Notes under the pieces: model-generated
The model's database searches: none
Seen by the model: the letters and a program-made list of their open reading frames with translations, nothing else
Told to the model about the DNA's origin: nothing
Translations under genes and position numbers: made by a program
From: Mycobacterium gordonae
Lineage (GTDB): Bacteria > Actinomycetota > Actinomycetes > Mycobacteriales > Mycobacteriaceae
Direction of reading: 5' to 3'
DNA length: 64,000 bases
Assembly (NCBI RefSeq): GCF_002101675.1
Contig: NZ_LQOY01000032.1
Location: 28,633-92,632, forward strand
Shown here: positions 44,574 through 53,554 of the stretch, in pieces
Layout of the letters: the number at the start of each line of letters is the position of its first letter
Numbering within the stretch: position 1 is the stretch's first letter

Positions 44574-45422
44574 ATGTCCCTTAACGGCAAAACCATGTTC
44601 ATTTCCGGCGCCAGCCGCGGTATCGGTCTGGCGATCGCCAAGCGCGCCGCTCAAGACGGCGCCAACATCGCTCTGATCGCCAAGACGGCCGAGCCGCACC
44701 CAAAGCTCCCCGGCACGGTGTACACGGCCGCCAAGGAGCTGGAGGAAGCGGGCGGACAGGCCCTGCCGATCGTCGGGGACGTGCGCGATCCCGACTCGGT
44801 CGAGTCCGCCGTGGCCAAGACCGTCGAGCAGTTCGGCGGCATCGACATCTGCGTCAACAACGCCTCGGCCATCAACCTGGGGTCGATCCTCGAAGTGCCG
44901 ATGAAGCGCTTCGACCTGATGAACGGCATCCAGGTGCGCGGCACGTATGCCGTGTCCCAGGCCTGTATCCCGCACCTGAAAGGCCGGGAGAACCCGCACA
45001 TTCTGACACTCTCACCCCCGGTGCTGCTGGGCAAGGAGTGGCTGAAGCCGACGGCCTACATGATGGCTAAATTCGGTATGACGTTGTGCGCCTTGGGTAT
45101 TGCCGAGGAAATGCGCGACGAGGGCATCGCGTCGAACACGTTGTGGCCGCGCACCCTGGTGGCCACCGCCGCGGTGCAGAACCTGCTCGGCGGCGACGAA
45201 GCGATGGCGCGCGCCCGCAAGCCCGAGGTGTACTCCGACGCCGCTTACGTGATCCTCAACAAGCCGTCGCGGGAGTACACCGGCAACATGGCGCTGTGCG
45301 AGGACGTGCTGCTCGAATCCGGAGTCAGCGACCTGTCGGTCTACGACTGCGTGCCGGGCGGCAAGCTCGGCGTCGACTTCTGGGTGGACGGCGTGAACCC
45401 GCCGGGGTACTCCCAGCCCTGA
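44574..45422 (+). CDS. Short-chain dehydrogenase/reductase, HSDL2-like (Rv3224-like)
   Basis: A 282-residue SDR. The cofactor motif is ISGASRGIGLAIAKRAA, followed by IAKTAEPHPKLPGTVYTAA, characteristic of the HSDL2-like group, then NNASAIN. The catalytic region is SPPVLLGKEWLKPTAYMMAKFG with Tyr and Lys in YMMAK. ATG 44574 is chosen over a GTG nine bases earlier. It is divergent from sigH, and a YbaK-type gene starts 1 base after its stop. The substrate is unknown. Confidence 0.9.
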   Translation: MSLNGKTMFISGASRGIGLAIAKRAAQDGANIALIAKTAEPHPKLPGTVYTAAKELEEAGGQALPIVGDVRDPDSVESAVAKTVEQFGGIDICVNNASAINLGSILEVPMKRFDLMNGIQVRGTYAVSQACIPHLKGRENPHILTLSPPVLLGKEWLKPTAYMMAKFGMTLCALGIAEEMRDEGIASNTLWPRTLVATAAVQNLLGGDEAMARARKPEVYSDAAYVILNKPSREYTGNMALCEDVLLESGVSDLSVYDCVPGGKLGVDFWVDGVNPPGYSQP

Positions 45423-45423
45423 C

Positions 45424-45912
45424 GTGGCCGCCGCCGCGACACCGGCTCTGGCCGCACTGACCAAAGCCGGTGTGCCGCACCAGGTGGTGAAGTACGACCA
45501 CGATTCCCGTGAACGCTCGTTCGGCGCCGAAGCGGTCAGCGCGCTGACTAGCTCGGGAAGTATTGCGGCAGCACAGATTTACAAGACGCTGATCGTCGCG
45601 GTGCCGACCGGCCTGGCGGTAGCGATCCTGCCGGCGGCGTCGAAGTTGTCGCTGAAGGCTGCCGCTGCGGCGCTGGGCGTCGGAAAAGCCGCCATGGCCG
45701 AACCTGCTGTCGCGGAGCGAACGACAGGGTATGTGCTCGGTGCGGTTTCCCCCTTCGGACAACGCAAACGCCTGCCCACAGTGCTCGATTCCAGTGCCCT
45801 GGAATGGGAGACGATGTACTGCAGTGCGGGCCGGCGCGGCTGGGACGTGGCAGTGTCACCGCAGGATCTGATCCGGGTCACCGGCGCGTTCACCGCCGCG
45901 ATCCAGGCTTAG
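45424..45912 (+). CDS. YbaK/EbsC-type aminoacyl-tRNA deacylase
   Basis: A 162-residue YbaK-family protein. IYKTLIVAVPTGLAVAIL carries the conserved Lys and the core strand; VLGAVSPFGQRKRLPTVLD is the C-terminal signature. It hydrolyses mischarged Cys-tRNA(Pro) in characterised members. The start is GTG 45424, 1 base after the SDR gene. The frame is intact here, whereas I recall M. tuberculosis having two short adjacent pieces (Rv3224A and Rv3224B). The 3' end overlaps the convergent hydrolase gene by 23 bases. Confidence 0.9.
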   Translation: MAAAATPALAALTKAGVPHQVVKYDHDSRERSFGAEAVSALTSSGSIAAAQIYKTLIVAVPTGLAVAILPAASKLSLKAAAAALGVGKAAMAEPAVAERTTGYVLGAVSPFGQRKRLPTVLDSSALEWETMYCSAGRRGWDVAVSPQDLIRVTGAFTAAIQA

Positions 45913-46690
45913 CGGTCAGGAACCCTTCGATGACGGGCGCCAGTTCGGCCGCGTTGTGCACGACGTCGATATGCCCACCAGGGTGCAGGTGCAGACGCGA
46001 ATGCGGGAGCAACCGGTGCATGATGTGCGCATTGACCACCGGGATGATCGGGTCGTCGGTGCCGGCCACGATCAGCGTCTGCTGGCGCACCGCCGGCAAC
46101 GCGAACAGGCTGGTCCACACCGAGCCGGCGAGCAGCTGGTGCAGGTAACCGATCCTCGAACCGGCGTGCAACTGTTTGAAGAACAGTCGCGCGACATCAT
46201 CGCCGTGGGCGCGGACCGTGCCGCCGTACAGCTCGCCGGCAATGCGGGCAGCGTAATCGGGATCCGAGAAGCGCCGAGGAGTAGCCATTTTCGCCAGCAC
46301 CCGCGGGTGCGCAGGAACCATCAGCGCTCCCGTCCCGGTCGCCACCAAGACCAGCCTGCGGCACCGGCGTGGATTCTGAAACGCGAACTGTTGCGCCAGC
46401 GCGCCGCCCCAGGACAGCCCGAGGATGTCTACCACCCCGAAATCCAGCTTCGTCAGCACCCGCCCCAGCACCCAGGCGAGGTAGGGAATGCCGTAGGGCA
46501 GTGGCGAGATCCGCGAACCCCCCGTTCCGGGAACATCGAATCTCATTACCGGACGGGTCATTTGCTCCACCAACGGGTCGAGCACCTTGAGGCTGGCGCC
46601 GATCCCGTTGCACAGCACCAGCGGCACCCCGGACCCGGGTCGCACCTCGACCCGGATCCGCTGCCCTCCCGCGGTGACGAAATGGCTCAC
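45890..46690 (-). CDS. phaZ: Alpha/beta hydrolase, PHA-depolymerase-like
   Basis: A 266-residue alpha/beta hydrolase. CNGIGASLKVLDPLVEQM, RFDVPGTGGS and the nucleophile elbow LGLSWGGALAQQFAFQNP match intracellular medium-chain poly(3-hydroxyalkanoate) depolymerases. A late GGHIDVVHN carries the catalytic His. GTG 46690 overlaps the synthase TGA by 4 nt (GTGA). Pairing with a PHA-type synthase strengthens the call; an ordinary lipase is the alternative. Confidence 0.78.
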   Translation of the reverse strand: MSHFVTAGGQRIRVEVRPGSGVPLVLCNGIGASLKVLDPLVEQMTRPVMRFDVPGTGGSRISPLPYGIPYLAWVLGRVLTKLDFGVVDILGLSWGGALAQQFAFQNPRRCRRLVLVATGTGALMVPAHPRVLAKMATPRRFSDPDYAARIAGELYGGTVRAHGDDVARLFFKQLHAGSRIGYLHQLLAGSVWTSLFALPAVRQQTLIVAGTDDPIIPVVNAHIMHRLLPHSRLHLHPGGHIDVVHNAAELAPVIEGFLTAKPGSRR

Positions 46691-48390
46691 TTGTCCATCA
46701 CGTAACTGCCCGGAGCCGGACCCAACGGCGGAAAGCCATCACCACCAAGGGTTTTCGGTGCGTCGATCTCGGCTCCGCTGCGCTCGCCCAGCCAGCTGAC
46801 GTAGTCCGGCCACCAGGAGCCGGGTGACTGCTGAGCTGAGTCGAGCCACTGCCCGGGGTCGTCCACATCGACCGGTCCGGCGCGGTACGAGGCCTTGGGG
46901 TTGCCGGGCGGGTTCACCAACGCGGCAATGTGCCCGCTGGTCGAGAGCACGTAGCGGTTGTCCTTGCTGCCCAGCAGGCGCGCGCTGCGATAGGTGGCCT
47001 GCCACGGCGAAATGTGATCGGCCACCCCACCGACCACATAGGCGTCGTTGGTGACCTGCGCCAGATCCACCGCAGTGCCCAGCATGCTGACCGCGCCGGG
47101 CTCGACCAGTGCGTTGCGCAGACCCATCAATACCATGTCGCGGTGCAGTGCCGCGGTCATGCGGGTGGTGTCGGCGTTCCAGAACAACACGTCGAACGCC
47201 GCCGGCTTTCGGCCTTGCACGTAATTGTTCACCACATACCGCCACACCAGGTCGGTGGGGCGCAGCCAAGCGAACATCTCGGCCATTGCGCGGCCGTCGA
47301 GGTAGCCCTTCTTGTCCGACGCCCGGATCGCCGCCTGAGCGGCCCGCTCGCTCATCGCCGCGGCCGCAAAACCCGCCCGGGTCTCGTCGAGCACGGTGAC
47401 CGCCAGTGCCAATCCCGCGATCCGGTCCGCCTCACCGATGTCAGCGAGGTGGGCCGCCGTCATCGCCGCGAGAATGCCACCCGAGCAGGTGGCGAACAGG
47501 TGCGTGCTGTCGGTACCGGTGATCGTCTGCACCGCGTCGAGTGCCTCGATGATCGCCGCCCCGTAGGCGTCGAAGCCCCAGTCCCGGTGCCGGGCTTGCG
47601 GATTGCGCCACGACACGACGAACACTTGCTGACCCTGCTGCACGAAGTACTCGATCATGCTGCGCCCGGGCGCGATGTCCATGACGTAGTACTTGTTGAT
47701 CACGGGCGGAATCAGCAACAACGGGATGGTCCGCACCTTCGCGGTCTGGGGGGCGTACTGGATCAACTCGAACATCGACGTCCGTGCCACCACAGCACCC
47801 TTCGTGACGGCGACGGTCTCCCCTACCGCGAACGCGTCCGGCTCCACCATCGCCGGTACCCGCGGCTGCGAAAGCATATCGCGGGCAAAGGCTTTGGCGC
47901 CGCGAACCGCGCTCAGCCCACCCGTGTCGATCAGCGCCTTCCAGCCCAGCGGACTGATCAGCGGGTTGTTACTCGGCGCCAGCCCTTCCACCACGTTATC
48001 GACGACGAACTGCATCTTCTCGGCATCGCGCCAGTCCAGTCCGGCGTCGGCGACGATTCCCTCGGCCGCCTCAGCGGCCGCCAGATACGCCTGCATGACC
48101 CGGTGTAACACCGGATTTTGCTGCCACGCCGGGTCGGCGAACCGCTTGTCGGCACGGGCCGGTGCACGCTGCGAGCGGCCGGCCACGATCTCGCCGAGTT
48201 CACGGGTGAGCGCGCCGGCCCGGTCGGTCACCACGCCGGGCCGCTTTGCCAGCTTGGCGCCGAGGCGACTCCAGGTCGCATCCGGCATCATCCGGCTGAA
48301 AAACGGCCGGGTGGCGCTGGTCAGCAGCAGGTCGAGGGGCGCGGCGAGTTCATCTGGGCGGGTTCGGATTGCCATCTCAGGTGCTTTCAT
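46687..48390 (-). CDS. phaC: Poly(3-hydroxyalkanoate) synthase, PhaC-type
   Basis: A 567-residue PHA-synthase family protein. SNNPLISPLGWKALIDTGG is the conserved N-terminal box. The lipase-like box is FATCSGGILAA with nucleophile C302. VVGGVADHISPWQ and STSGHIAALVNPP supply the catalytic Asp and His, so the Cys-Asp-His triad is complete. It polymerises (R)-3-hydroxyacyl-CoA. ATG 48390 overlaps the acyl-CoA ligase end by 14 bases; ATG 48375 is an alternative. Whether true granules form is unknown. Confidence 0.85.
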   Translation of the reverse strand: MKAPEMAIRTRPDELAAPLDLLLTSATRPFFSRMMPDATWSRLGAKLAKRPGVVTDRAGALTRELGEIVAGRSQRAPARADKRFADPAWQQNPVLHRVMQAYLAAAEAAEGIVADAGLDWRDAEKMQFVVDNVVEGLAPSNNPLISPLGWKALIDTGGLSAVRGAKAFARDMLSQPRVPAMVEPDAFAVGETVAVTKGAVVARTSMFELIQYAPQTAKVRTIPLLLIPPVINKYYVMDIAPGRSMIEYFVQQGQQVFVVSWRNPQARHRDWGFDAYGAAIIEALDAVQTITGTDSTHLFATCSGGILAAMTAAHLADIGEADRIAGLALAVTVLDETRAGFAAAAMSERAAQAAIRASDKKGYLDGRAMAEMFAWLRPTDLVWRYVVNNYVQGRKPAAFDVLFWNADTTRMTAALHRDMVLMGLRNALVEPGAVSMLGTAVDLAQVTNDAYVVGGVADHISPWQATYRSARLLGSKDNRYVLSTSGHIAALVNPPGNPKASYRAGPVDVDDPGQWLDSAQQSPGSWWPDYVSWLGERSGAEIDAPKTLGGDGFPPLGPAPGSYVMDK

Positions 48391-49897
48391 TTGCGGGAAC
48401 GGAGATTTCGCGCTTGAGGATCTTGCCGGTGGGGCCCTTCGGGAGGGCGTCGACCAGCCAGATCTGGCGCGGATATTTGTACGCGGCCACCCGGGCCCTG
48501 ACGTACTCGCGGAGTTCGTCAGGGTCGACGGACGCGTTGTTCTTCAGCGCGACGGCGGCGCCGACGTCCTCGCCGAGTTCGGGGTGCGGCACGCCGACGA
48601 CGGCGGCTTCGGCCACCGCCGGGTGCTCGTACAGCACTTCTTCGATCTCGCGCGGGTACACGTTGTAGCCGCCGCGAATGATCATGTCCTTGGTGCGGTC
48701 GACGATATAGAAATAGCCGTCCTCGTCGACGCGTCCGACGTCCCCGGTCGAGAACCAGCCGTCGGCAGAGACGGCGGCCGCGGTGGCGTCGGGCAGATTC
48801 CAATAGCCCTTCATGACGTTGTGCCCGCGGATCTGAATCTCACCGGGTTCGCCCTGGGCAACCTCGGCGCCGTGCGGGTCGACCACGCGCATTTCGACGC
48901 CGTGCACCGGCGTGCCGATCGAGCCCGCCTTGCGCGGGCGGTCGGGATGATTGAACGACGCCACCGGCGAGGTCTCGGAGAGACCGTAGCCCTCCAAAAT
49001 TGCGCAGCCGTACGCGTTCTCGAAGTCGGAGAGAACTTGCACCGGCAGCGAAGCGCCACCCGACACGCAGGTCCGCAGGCTGGCTATTGCCTCCGGTGCC
49101 ACGTCACCGGCCAAGCTGAGCAGCGCCGAGTACATGGTGGGGACGCCTTGAAATACCGTGACGGCGTCCCGCCCGATGACCTCGAGCGCCTTGCGCGGGT
49201 CGAATCGGGGGATCAGCGTCAGCGTCGCTCCCGCCAGGATCGAACCGTTGAGCCCGCACGTCAGCCCGAAAACATGGAACAGCGGAAGACAGCCCATCAC
49301 TACGTCGTCCGGACCGGTTTTGATCAGAGTTCGCACGCTGATATCGGCGTTGCGGCTCAGGTTGCCGTGAGTGAGCATGGCGCCCTTGGGTTTTCCGGTG
49401 GTCCCGGACGTGTGCAGGATGACCGCCACGTCGTCGTCGGCGCGTGCCACCGGTTCATCCTGCGCGGGCAGATCCTCGGTCAGTTGCGCCAGACCGGCGT
49501 CGTCGACAAGCCAGCACCGGGCACCAGTCTCCTGGGCGCCGGCGGTCGCCTCGTCAGCGAACAACGTTGTGCCGAACAGTGCTTGGGCACCGCTGTTGGA
49601 CAGGTAGTAGGCCACCTCGCGAGACTTCAGCAGCGGGTTCATCGGTACCGCGATGGCCCCGCGATAGAGGATTCCGTAGAACGCGATTGCGAAGGCCGGT
49701 GTGTTGGGCAGCATTACGCCTACCCGGTCACCGGGCCCGATCCCCGCCCGCTCGAGCAGTGTCGCCACCCTGGATGCGGCGGCGTCCAGTTCGGCGTAGG
49801 TCAGCTCGATGTCATCGCAGCGCAGCGCGATGCGGTCGGCGTGGCGGTCTTTCGAGGCGATCAGGTTGGCGCTCAGAGCGTTCACAATCTGCTCCAT
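48377..49897 (-). CDS. AMP-dependent acyl-CoA ligase (FadD-like)
   Basis: A 506-residue AMP-binding enzyme. The P-loop-like motif is ILHTSGTTGKPKGAMLTHGN, with GYGLSETSPV, GWFSTGDVGRVDEDGYF and the C-terminal PKGPTGKILKREI carrying the adenylation Lys. It activates a fatty or 3-hydroxy acid to its CoA thioester. ATG 49897 is chosen since the family core starts soon after; an upstream extension lacks family character. As first gene of the ligase-synthase-depolymerase operon it may recycle monomers released from the polymer. Confidence 0.9.
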   Translation of the reverse strand: MEQIVNALSANLIASKDRHADRIALRCDDIELTYAELDAAASRVATLLERAGIGPGDRVGVMLPNTPAFAIAFYGILYRGAIAVPMNPLLKSREVAYYLSNSGAQALFGTTLFADEATAGAQETGARCWLVDDAGLAQLTEDLPAQDEPVARADDDVAVILHTSGTTGKPKGAMLTHGNLSRNADISVRTLIKTGPDDVVMGCLPLFHVFGLTCGLNGSILAGATLTLIPRFDPRKALEVIGRDAVTVFQGVPTMYSALLSLAGDVAPEAIASLRTCVSGGASLPVQVLSDFENAYGCAILEGYGLSETSPVASFNHPDRPRKAGSIGTPVHGVEMRVVDPHGAEVAQGEPGEIQIRGHNVMKGYWNLPDATAAAVSADGWFSTGDVGRVDEDGYFYIVDRTKDMIIRGGYNVYPREIEEVLYEHPAVAEAAVVGVPHPELGEDVGAAVALKNNASVDPDELREYVRARVAAYKYPRQIWLVDALPKGPTGKILKREISVPANEST

Positions 49898-50093
49898 GTC
49901 GTGTTCGAAGTGGTTTCCATGGTGACGGCAACGGTAGATAGATCCTTTGTCTCCGGGAAACAAAACTACGCTGAAACTTGATGCCTCGGAGACATCCCCG
50001 CTCGTCGGCCGCGCACCTAGTTTTACTTCGAGCGCAACGTCGCGCTGTCTAAATACTCAGCGTTACAATCGCTTTCGAGAATGTGAGCTCTCC

Positions 50094-50198
50094 ATGGCCT
50101 ATCTGACCATCGTCGCAATGCTGATCATGATCTTGTTTCCGGTGTTGCTACCGGCCGCCATCACGCTGGTACACAAGCTCACCGAGCCGAGTTCCTGA
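50094..50198 (+). CDS. Small single-helix membrane protein (34 residues)
   Basis: A 34-residue frame gives MAYLTIVAMLIMILFPVLLP, then AAITLVHKLTEPSS: one membrane helix and a short polar tail. It lies between the divergent acyl-CoA ligase and the convergent PucR gene, 196 bases from the ligase start. The ribosome site is weak (GTGAGCTC). The clean hydrophobic pattern suggests a real small protein, but no family is recognised. Confidence 0.45.
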   Translation: MAYLTIVAMLIMILFPVLLPAAITLVHKLTEPSS

Positions 50199-50222
50199 CG
50201 CGCCTTGACGCGAGCCCGCGCC

Positions 50223-51506
50223 CTACTTCGGCTGCAGGACCGCCGAGCCGAACCAATGGCAGACGAGCAACGCCAGCTCCACCTCGAGTCGGTCGCTGCC
50301 GATATCGCGTCCGCGTCGCGCGACGGCCCGGCCGATTCGATACTTCACCGTGTTGAAGTGCATGTTGAGTTGGTCCGCGGCGGCCTTGTAGCTGGAGCCG
50401 CAATTCAGGAACACCCGCAGCGTTTCGCGCAGCCGCTCGTCGTTGTCCTCGTCGCTGGCGAGGTCGCCCAGTACCTCGGCCACCCACTCGCGGGTCCCGG
50501 CGACATCGGCGCCAAGGCGCGCCACCACCGACAGTCCGGGGTCACTGGTGGCGATAACAGTCGGTGAGCCGCGCCGCTGCCCGGCGATTGCGACGCGGCG
50601 GGCATCGACTGCCTCCCGATGCGACCGACGGAAACCCTCGACTCCGCACGCCATCGTGCCGATCGCCACATGGGGCGAATCCGGCCGGCTCAGCGCAAAC
50701 CCGCGCACCGTCGAAACGACCTCATCCGTGGCGGCCCGATACGGCAACCAGCCCCAGCCGCAGCTTCGATCGAAGGCGATGAACAGCGGGCTGGCCCCTA
50801 CCGCGGCGGCTTCGCCGAGTTCCTGGAGAAATCGCTGCAAGCGCGGAAGCTCGTCGATTTCCGAACTCCGGTCCGGAAACCACATGATCAGCCCGACGTG
50901 GTGCCAGCGCAGCGGATAACGAATCGACGCCGATGCCGCATCCACGTCGATGATCTTGGTTGCGGCCAAAATCTCGCGCACTCGCACACCACGCAGAATG
51001 TTCTGGTTCTCCAGCCACTTCTCGCGTTCGTCTTCATAGACAACGACGACCTGCTGCGACATCCAGTCGATGTATTCGAATATCGAGGTGCTCATCGCCT
51101 CGAGCACCGCCACCCGCATCGCGTCGGGAATATCCGTCGCACGCAATTCGTCGAAGATCAGCTCATTCATCCGGCGCTGGCCGAGCCGATAGGCGCGCAC
51201 CAACTGATGGACGGGCGCCCCGTGTTGGGCAAGCCGGCGCGCGTATTCCAGCGCGGCCGTCGGCGCCTCGACGCGCTGGACGGCGATGTCGTAGCGCAGC
51301 GCGTGCAGCATCGTGTCGACGTTGCTTCCGATGCTGGTCCCGAGCAGCTCCACGATCCGAGCGTCCCGACGCAATTCGGGGATGTGATCGTCGAGGAATC
51401 GACGGATGTCCGAGGCAACGTCGGCCAGCCGTTCGTGCAACCGGGTGGCGACCTCGGCAACGTAATCGCTCACCCCGACAACGAGGTCGGAGCGTGGCTT
51501 GTCCAC
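50223..51506 (-). CDS. PucR-family transcriptional regulator
   Basis: A 427-residue regulator of the PucR/CdaR type. The N-terminal half is helical (RLAQHGAPVHQLVRAYRLGQ), the middle is a GGDEF-like CdaR domain, and the C-terminal helix-turn-helix (HTH_30) is FLNCGSSYKAAADQLNMHFN with TVKYRIGRA. Such proteins sense metabolites in catabolic operons. The start is GTG 51506. It sits beside the PHA-type operon and the 3-hydroxyacyl-CoA dehydrogenase, either of which it may control. Confidence 0.85.
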   Translation of the reverse strand: MDKPRSDLVVGVSDYVAEVATRLHERLADVASDIRRFLDDHIPELRRDARIVELLGTSIGSNVDTMLHALRYDIAVQRVEAPTAALEYARRLAQHGAPVHQLVRAYRLGQRRMNELIFDELRATDIPDAMRVAVLEAMSTSIFEYIDWMSQQVVVVYEDEREKWLENQNILRGVRVREILAATKIIDVDAASASIRYPLRWHHVGLIMWFPDRSSEIDELPRLQRFLQELGEAAAVGASPLFIAFDRSCGWGWLPYRAATDEVVSTVRGFALSRPDSPHVAIGTMACGVEGFRRSHREAVDARRVAIAGQRRGSPTVIATSDPGLSVVARLGADVAGTREWVAEVLGDLASDEDNDERLRETLRVFLNCGSSYKAAADQLNMHFNTVKYRIGRAVARRGRDIGSDRLEVELALLVCHWFGSAVLQPK

Positions 51507-51551
51507 GTTGACGACGTTAGCCCCTACCTTGTATTCCGGCGATAACCTCTC

Positions 51552-52430
51552 CTACCGGTAGCTGAAGAAACCCTCGCCCGTCTTGACACCGAGCTTGCCC
51601 GCGTCCACATAGGACTGCAGCAGGTCCCGAACACCCTGGGGCAGATGCGGAAACTCCTGTGCGTAGTTGTTCTCGATGTCGAGCACCACGTCCAGGCCGA
51701 CCAGATCCATCATCTGAAACGGCCCGAACGGGAAGCCGAAGTTGACCTTCCAGATGCCGTCGACGTCTTCGGGGCGGGCCACACCCTCGGCGACGACGGC
51801 GACGCACTCGCGCTTGATGGCGGCCCACACCCGGTTAAAGATGAACCCGGTGCACTCTTTGAGGGCTTCGAACGGATGCACGCCGAATTCGGGGAGCACG
51901 GCCAGCAGCGTGTCGAGCAGACCGCGGTCGGTCTGGCCGTCTGACATCAGTTCCAACGCGTTGAACTCCGGCGGCATATGAAAGTGCATGTTGCACAACC
52001 GTGTTTTGTCGCGGACGTTTTCGACCATCAGCCGCGAGGGAAATGACGACGAGTTGGTGCCGAAGATGGTGTCCGGCGGCGCGACTTGGTCGATCTCGCC
52101 CCAGAGCGGAATCTTGATGTCGAGCCGCTCGGGAACCGACTCGACCGCAAGCCAGGCACCATCTAGTGCCTCCGACAGCGTCGCAGCGCCGACAGCAGCG
52201 CCCATTTCACCAAAGCCTCTGTCTTCCAACAGTTTCGGCAGATTTTCCAGCACATATTGCCGTGCCTCGGCCCGCTGCTCGGGCCGACGCGCATAGATCC
52301 GCACCGTCCCTCCGCGACTCGCCATCATCAGCGCGATGCGGCGGCCCAGTGTTCCGGCGCCGATCACCGCGACCGGACGGTCCTGGATTTCCTCGAACGT
52401 GTGGGTGTACTTGCCAGTCACATTTTGCAT
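51552..52430 (-). CDS. 3-hydroxyacyl-CoA dehydrogenase family protein
   Basis: A 292-residue NAD-dependent dehydrogenase. The Rossmann motif is VAVIGAGTLGRRIALMMASRG; FGTNSSSFPSRLM, HFHMPPEFNALELM and the C-terminal GKLGVKTGEGFFSYR are family signatures. It oxidises 3-hydroxyacyl-CoA or a related hydroxy acid. The usual catalytic His is in NMHFHMPPE, in a slightly altered context. ATG 52430 is used. It ends 45 bases before the PucR gene start, suggesting one transcription unit. Confidence 0.9.
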   Translation of the reverse strand: MQNVTGKYTHTFEEIQDRPVAVIGAGTLGRRIALMMASRGGTVRIYARRPEQRAEARQYVLENLPKLLEDRGFGEMGAAVGAATLSEALDGAWLAVESVPERLDIKIPLWGEIDQVAPPDTIFGTNSSSFPSRLMVENVRDKTRLCNMHFHMPPEFNALELMSDGQTDRGLLDTLLAVLPEFGVHPFEALKECTGFIFNRVWAAIKRECVAVVAEGVARPEDVDGIWKVNFGFPFGPFQMMDLVGLDVVLDIENNYAQEFPHLPQGVRDLLQSYVDAGKLGVKTGEGFFSYR

Positions 52431-52455
52431 GCTAGGCGGCACAGAAACGCCTACG

Positions 52456-52728
52456 ATGCCGACCATGCCCACGCAGGAAGAACTCGACAGTGTCCTAGCG
52501 AACCTCAATGCGCGGGTTGCCGCGGTCGAAAGATCGCAAGCCGACTTCCGTTCGATGACCGAAGCGATCAAGGCGTTCGGTGACACCCAGCAGTTGCTGG
52601 CCGACGTGCTTCGGTCGAATATCAGCGAGATGAGGGCAACGGCCGACGATTCCAATCAACGTATCCGCACCCTGGAAGCGTCCGTTGCCACGATTGCCGG
52701 GCTGCTCGGGCAGACGCTGCAGCGGTAG
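52456..52728 (+). CDS. Small coiled-coil protein, unknown function
   Basis: A 90-residue protein with long heptad-rich helices (EELDSVLANLNARVAAVERS and DDSNQRIRTLEASVATIAGL). There is no membrane segment or catalytic motif. Two ATGs are possible (52456 and 52465). It is divergent from the dehydrogenase gene across 25 bases and convergent with the SRAP gene. I do not recognise the family. Confidence 0.6.
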   Translation: MPTMPTQEELDSVLANLNARVAAVERSQADFRSMTEAIKAFGDTQQLLADVLRSNISEMRATADDSNQRIRTLEASVATIAGLLGQTLQR

Positions 52729-52734
52729 CCCGCG

Positions 52735-53499
52735 CTACAACAGCGTCATCTGACCGGGCTCGGGCTCGGCCGGCTGCAGAAGTTCGGGCCCGTTGTTGCG
52801 CACATTGTTGACCAGGGTGGAAATGCGGCGCATCTCGATGCCACGCACATCTGGCGGCCGGGCCAGTAGCTGCTGATCGAGCGGAGCGTCCGGGTTCAGC
52901 CACGCATCCCAATCGGATTCGTTGAGCATCAGCGGCATCCGGTCGTGGATTTCGGCCATCTCGCCGACCGCGTCGGTGGTGATAATGGTGCAACTCAACA
53001 ACGGATCTGCGTTCTTATCCGGCTTCCAGACCGACCACAGACCGGCCATGCACACCAGCCCTCCGTCGGCGCGGTGCATGAAAAACGGTGTTTTCGCACT
53101 CTTTCCACCCTTCGGGCCTTCCAGGCTGCCCTGCCATTCGTACCAGCCGTCCATCGGCACGAGGCAGCGCTTGCTCTTGGCCGATGCCCGGAAGGCCGGC
53201 GAGGTGGCGACCTTGTCGGCACGCGCATTGATCAATAGCGGACCTTTGGTCTCCGGCTTACCGTTCGCATCGGCTTTGACCCAGGGCGGCAAGAGACCCC
53301 ACCGCATCAGCCGCAATCGGCGCGTGGCCTGGTCGTCGGGCTCGTCGTGGCGGGTGACCACGGCGGCAATGCTGGTGGTGGGAGCCACGTTGTAATTGGG
53401 CCCGGACGCCGATTCACCGCTGCCCGTGGCCTCGTCTATTGCCTTGATCTTCTCGGCCAGCAGGGCCGGATCGGTGGTGACTGCGAATCGTCCGCACAT
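52735..53499 (-). CDS. SRAP/HMCES-type abasic-site-processing protein (Rv3226c-like)
   Basis: A 254-residue SRAP domain protein. After Met removal C2 (MCGRFAV) forms the thiazolidine crosslink with abasic [18 protein letters not shown] and [10 protein letters not shown] hold the Asn, Glu and His of the active site. Because C2 must follow the initiator, ATG 53499 is preferred over an ATG three codons upstream; GGAAG lies just before it. It is divergent from aroA with 55 bases between starts. Confidence 0.94.
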   Translation of the reverse strand: MCGRFAVTTDPALLAEKIKAIDEATGSGESASGPNYNVAPTTSIAAVVTRHDEPDDQATRRLRLMRWGLLPPWVKADANGKPETKGPLLINARADKVATSPAFRASAKSKRCLVPMDGWYEWQGSLEGPKGGKSAKTPFFMHRADGGLVCMAGLWSVWKPDKNADPLLSCTIITTDAVGEMAEIHDRMPLMLNESDWDAWLNPDAPLDQQLLARPPDVRGIEMRRISTLVNNVRNNGPELLQPAEPEPGQMTLL

Positions 53500-53554
53500 A
53501 TCTTCCATGTTGGCAGATTGCGGCCGTCGGGCCGCGACAAGCGATGATGGACCG

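Noticed and set aside
47693..49981. 762-codon plus-strand frame across the PHA synthase and ligase genes
   Set aside because: It is antisense to two clearly identified enzymes with catalytic motifs and has no family features.
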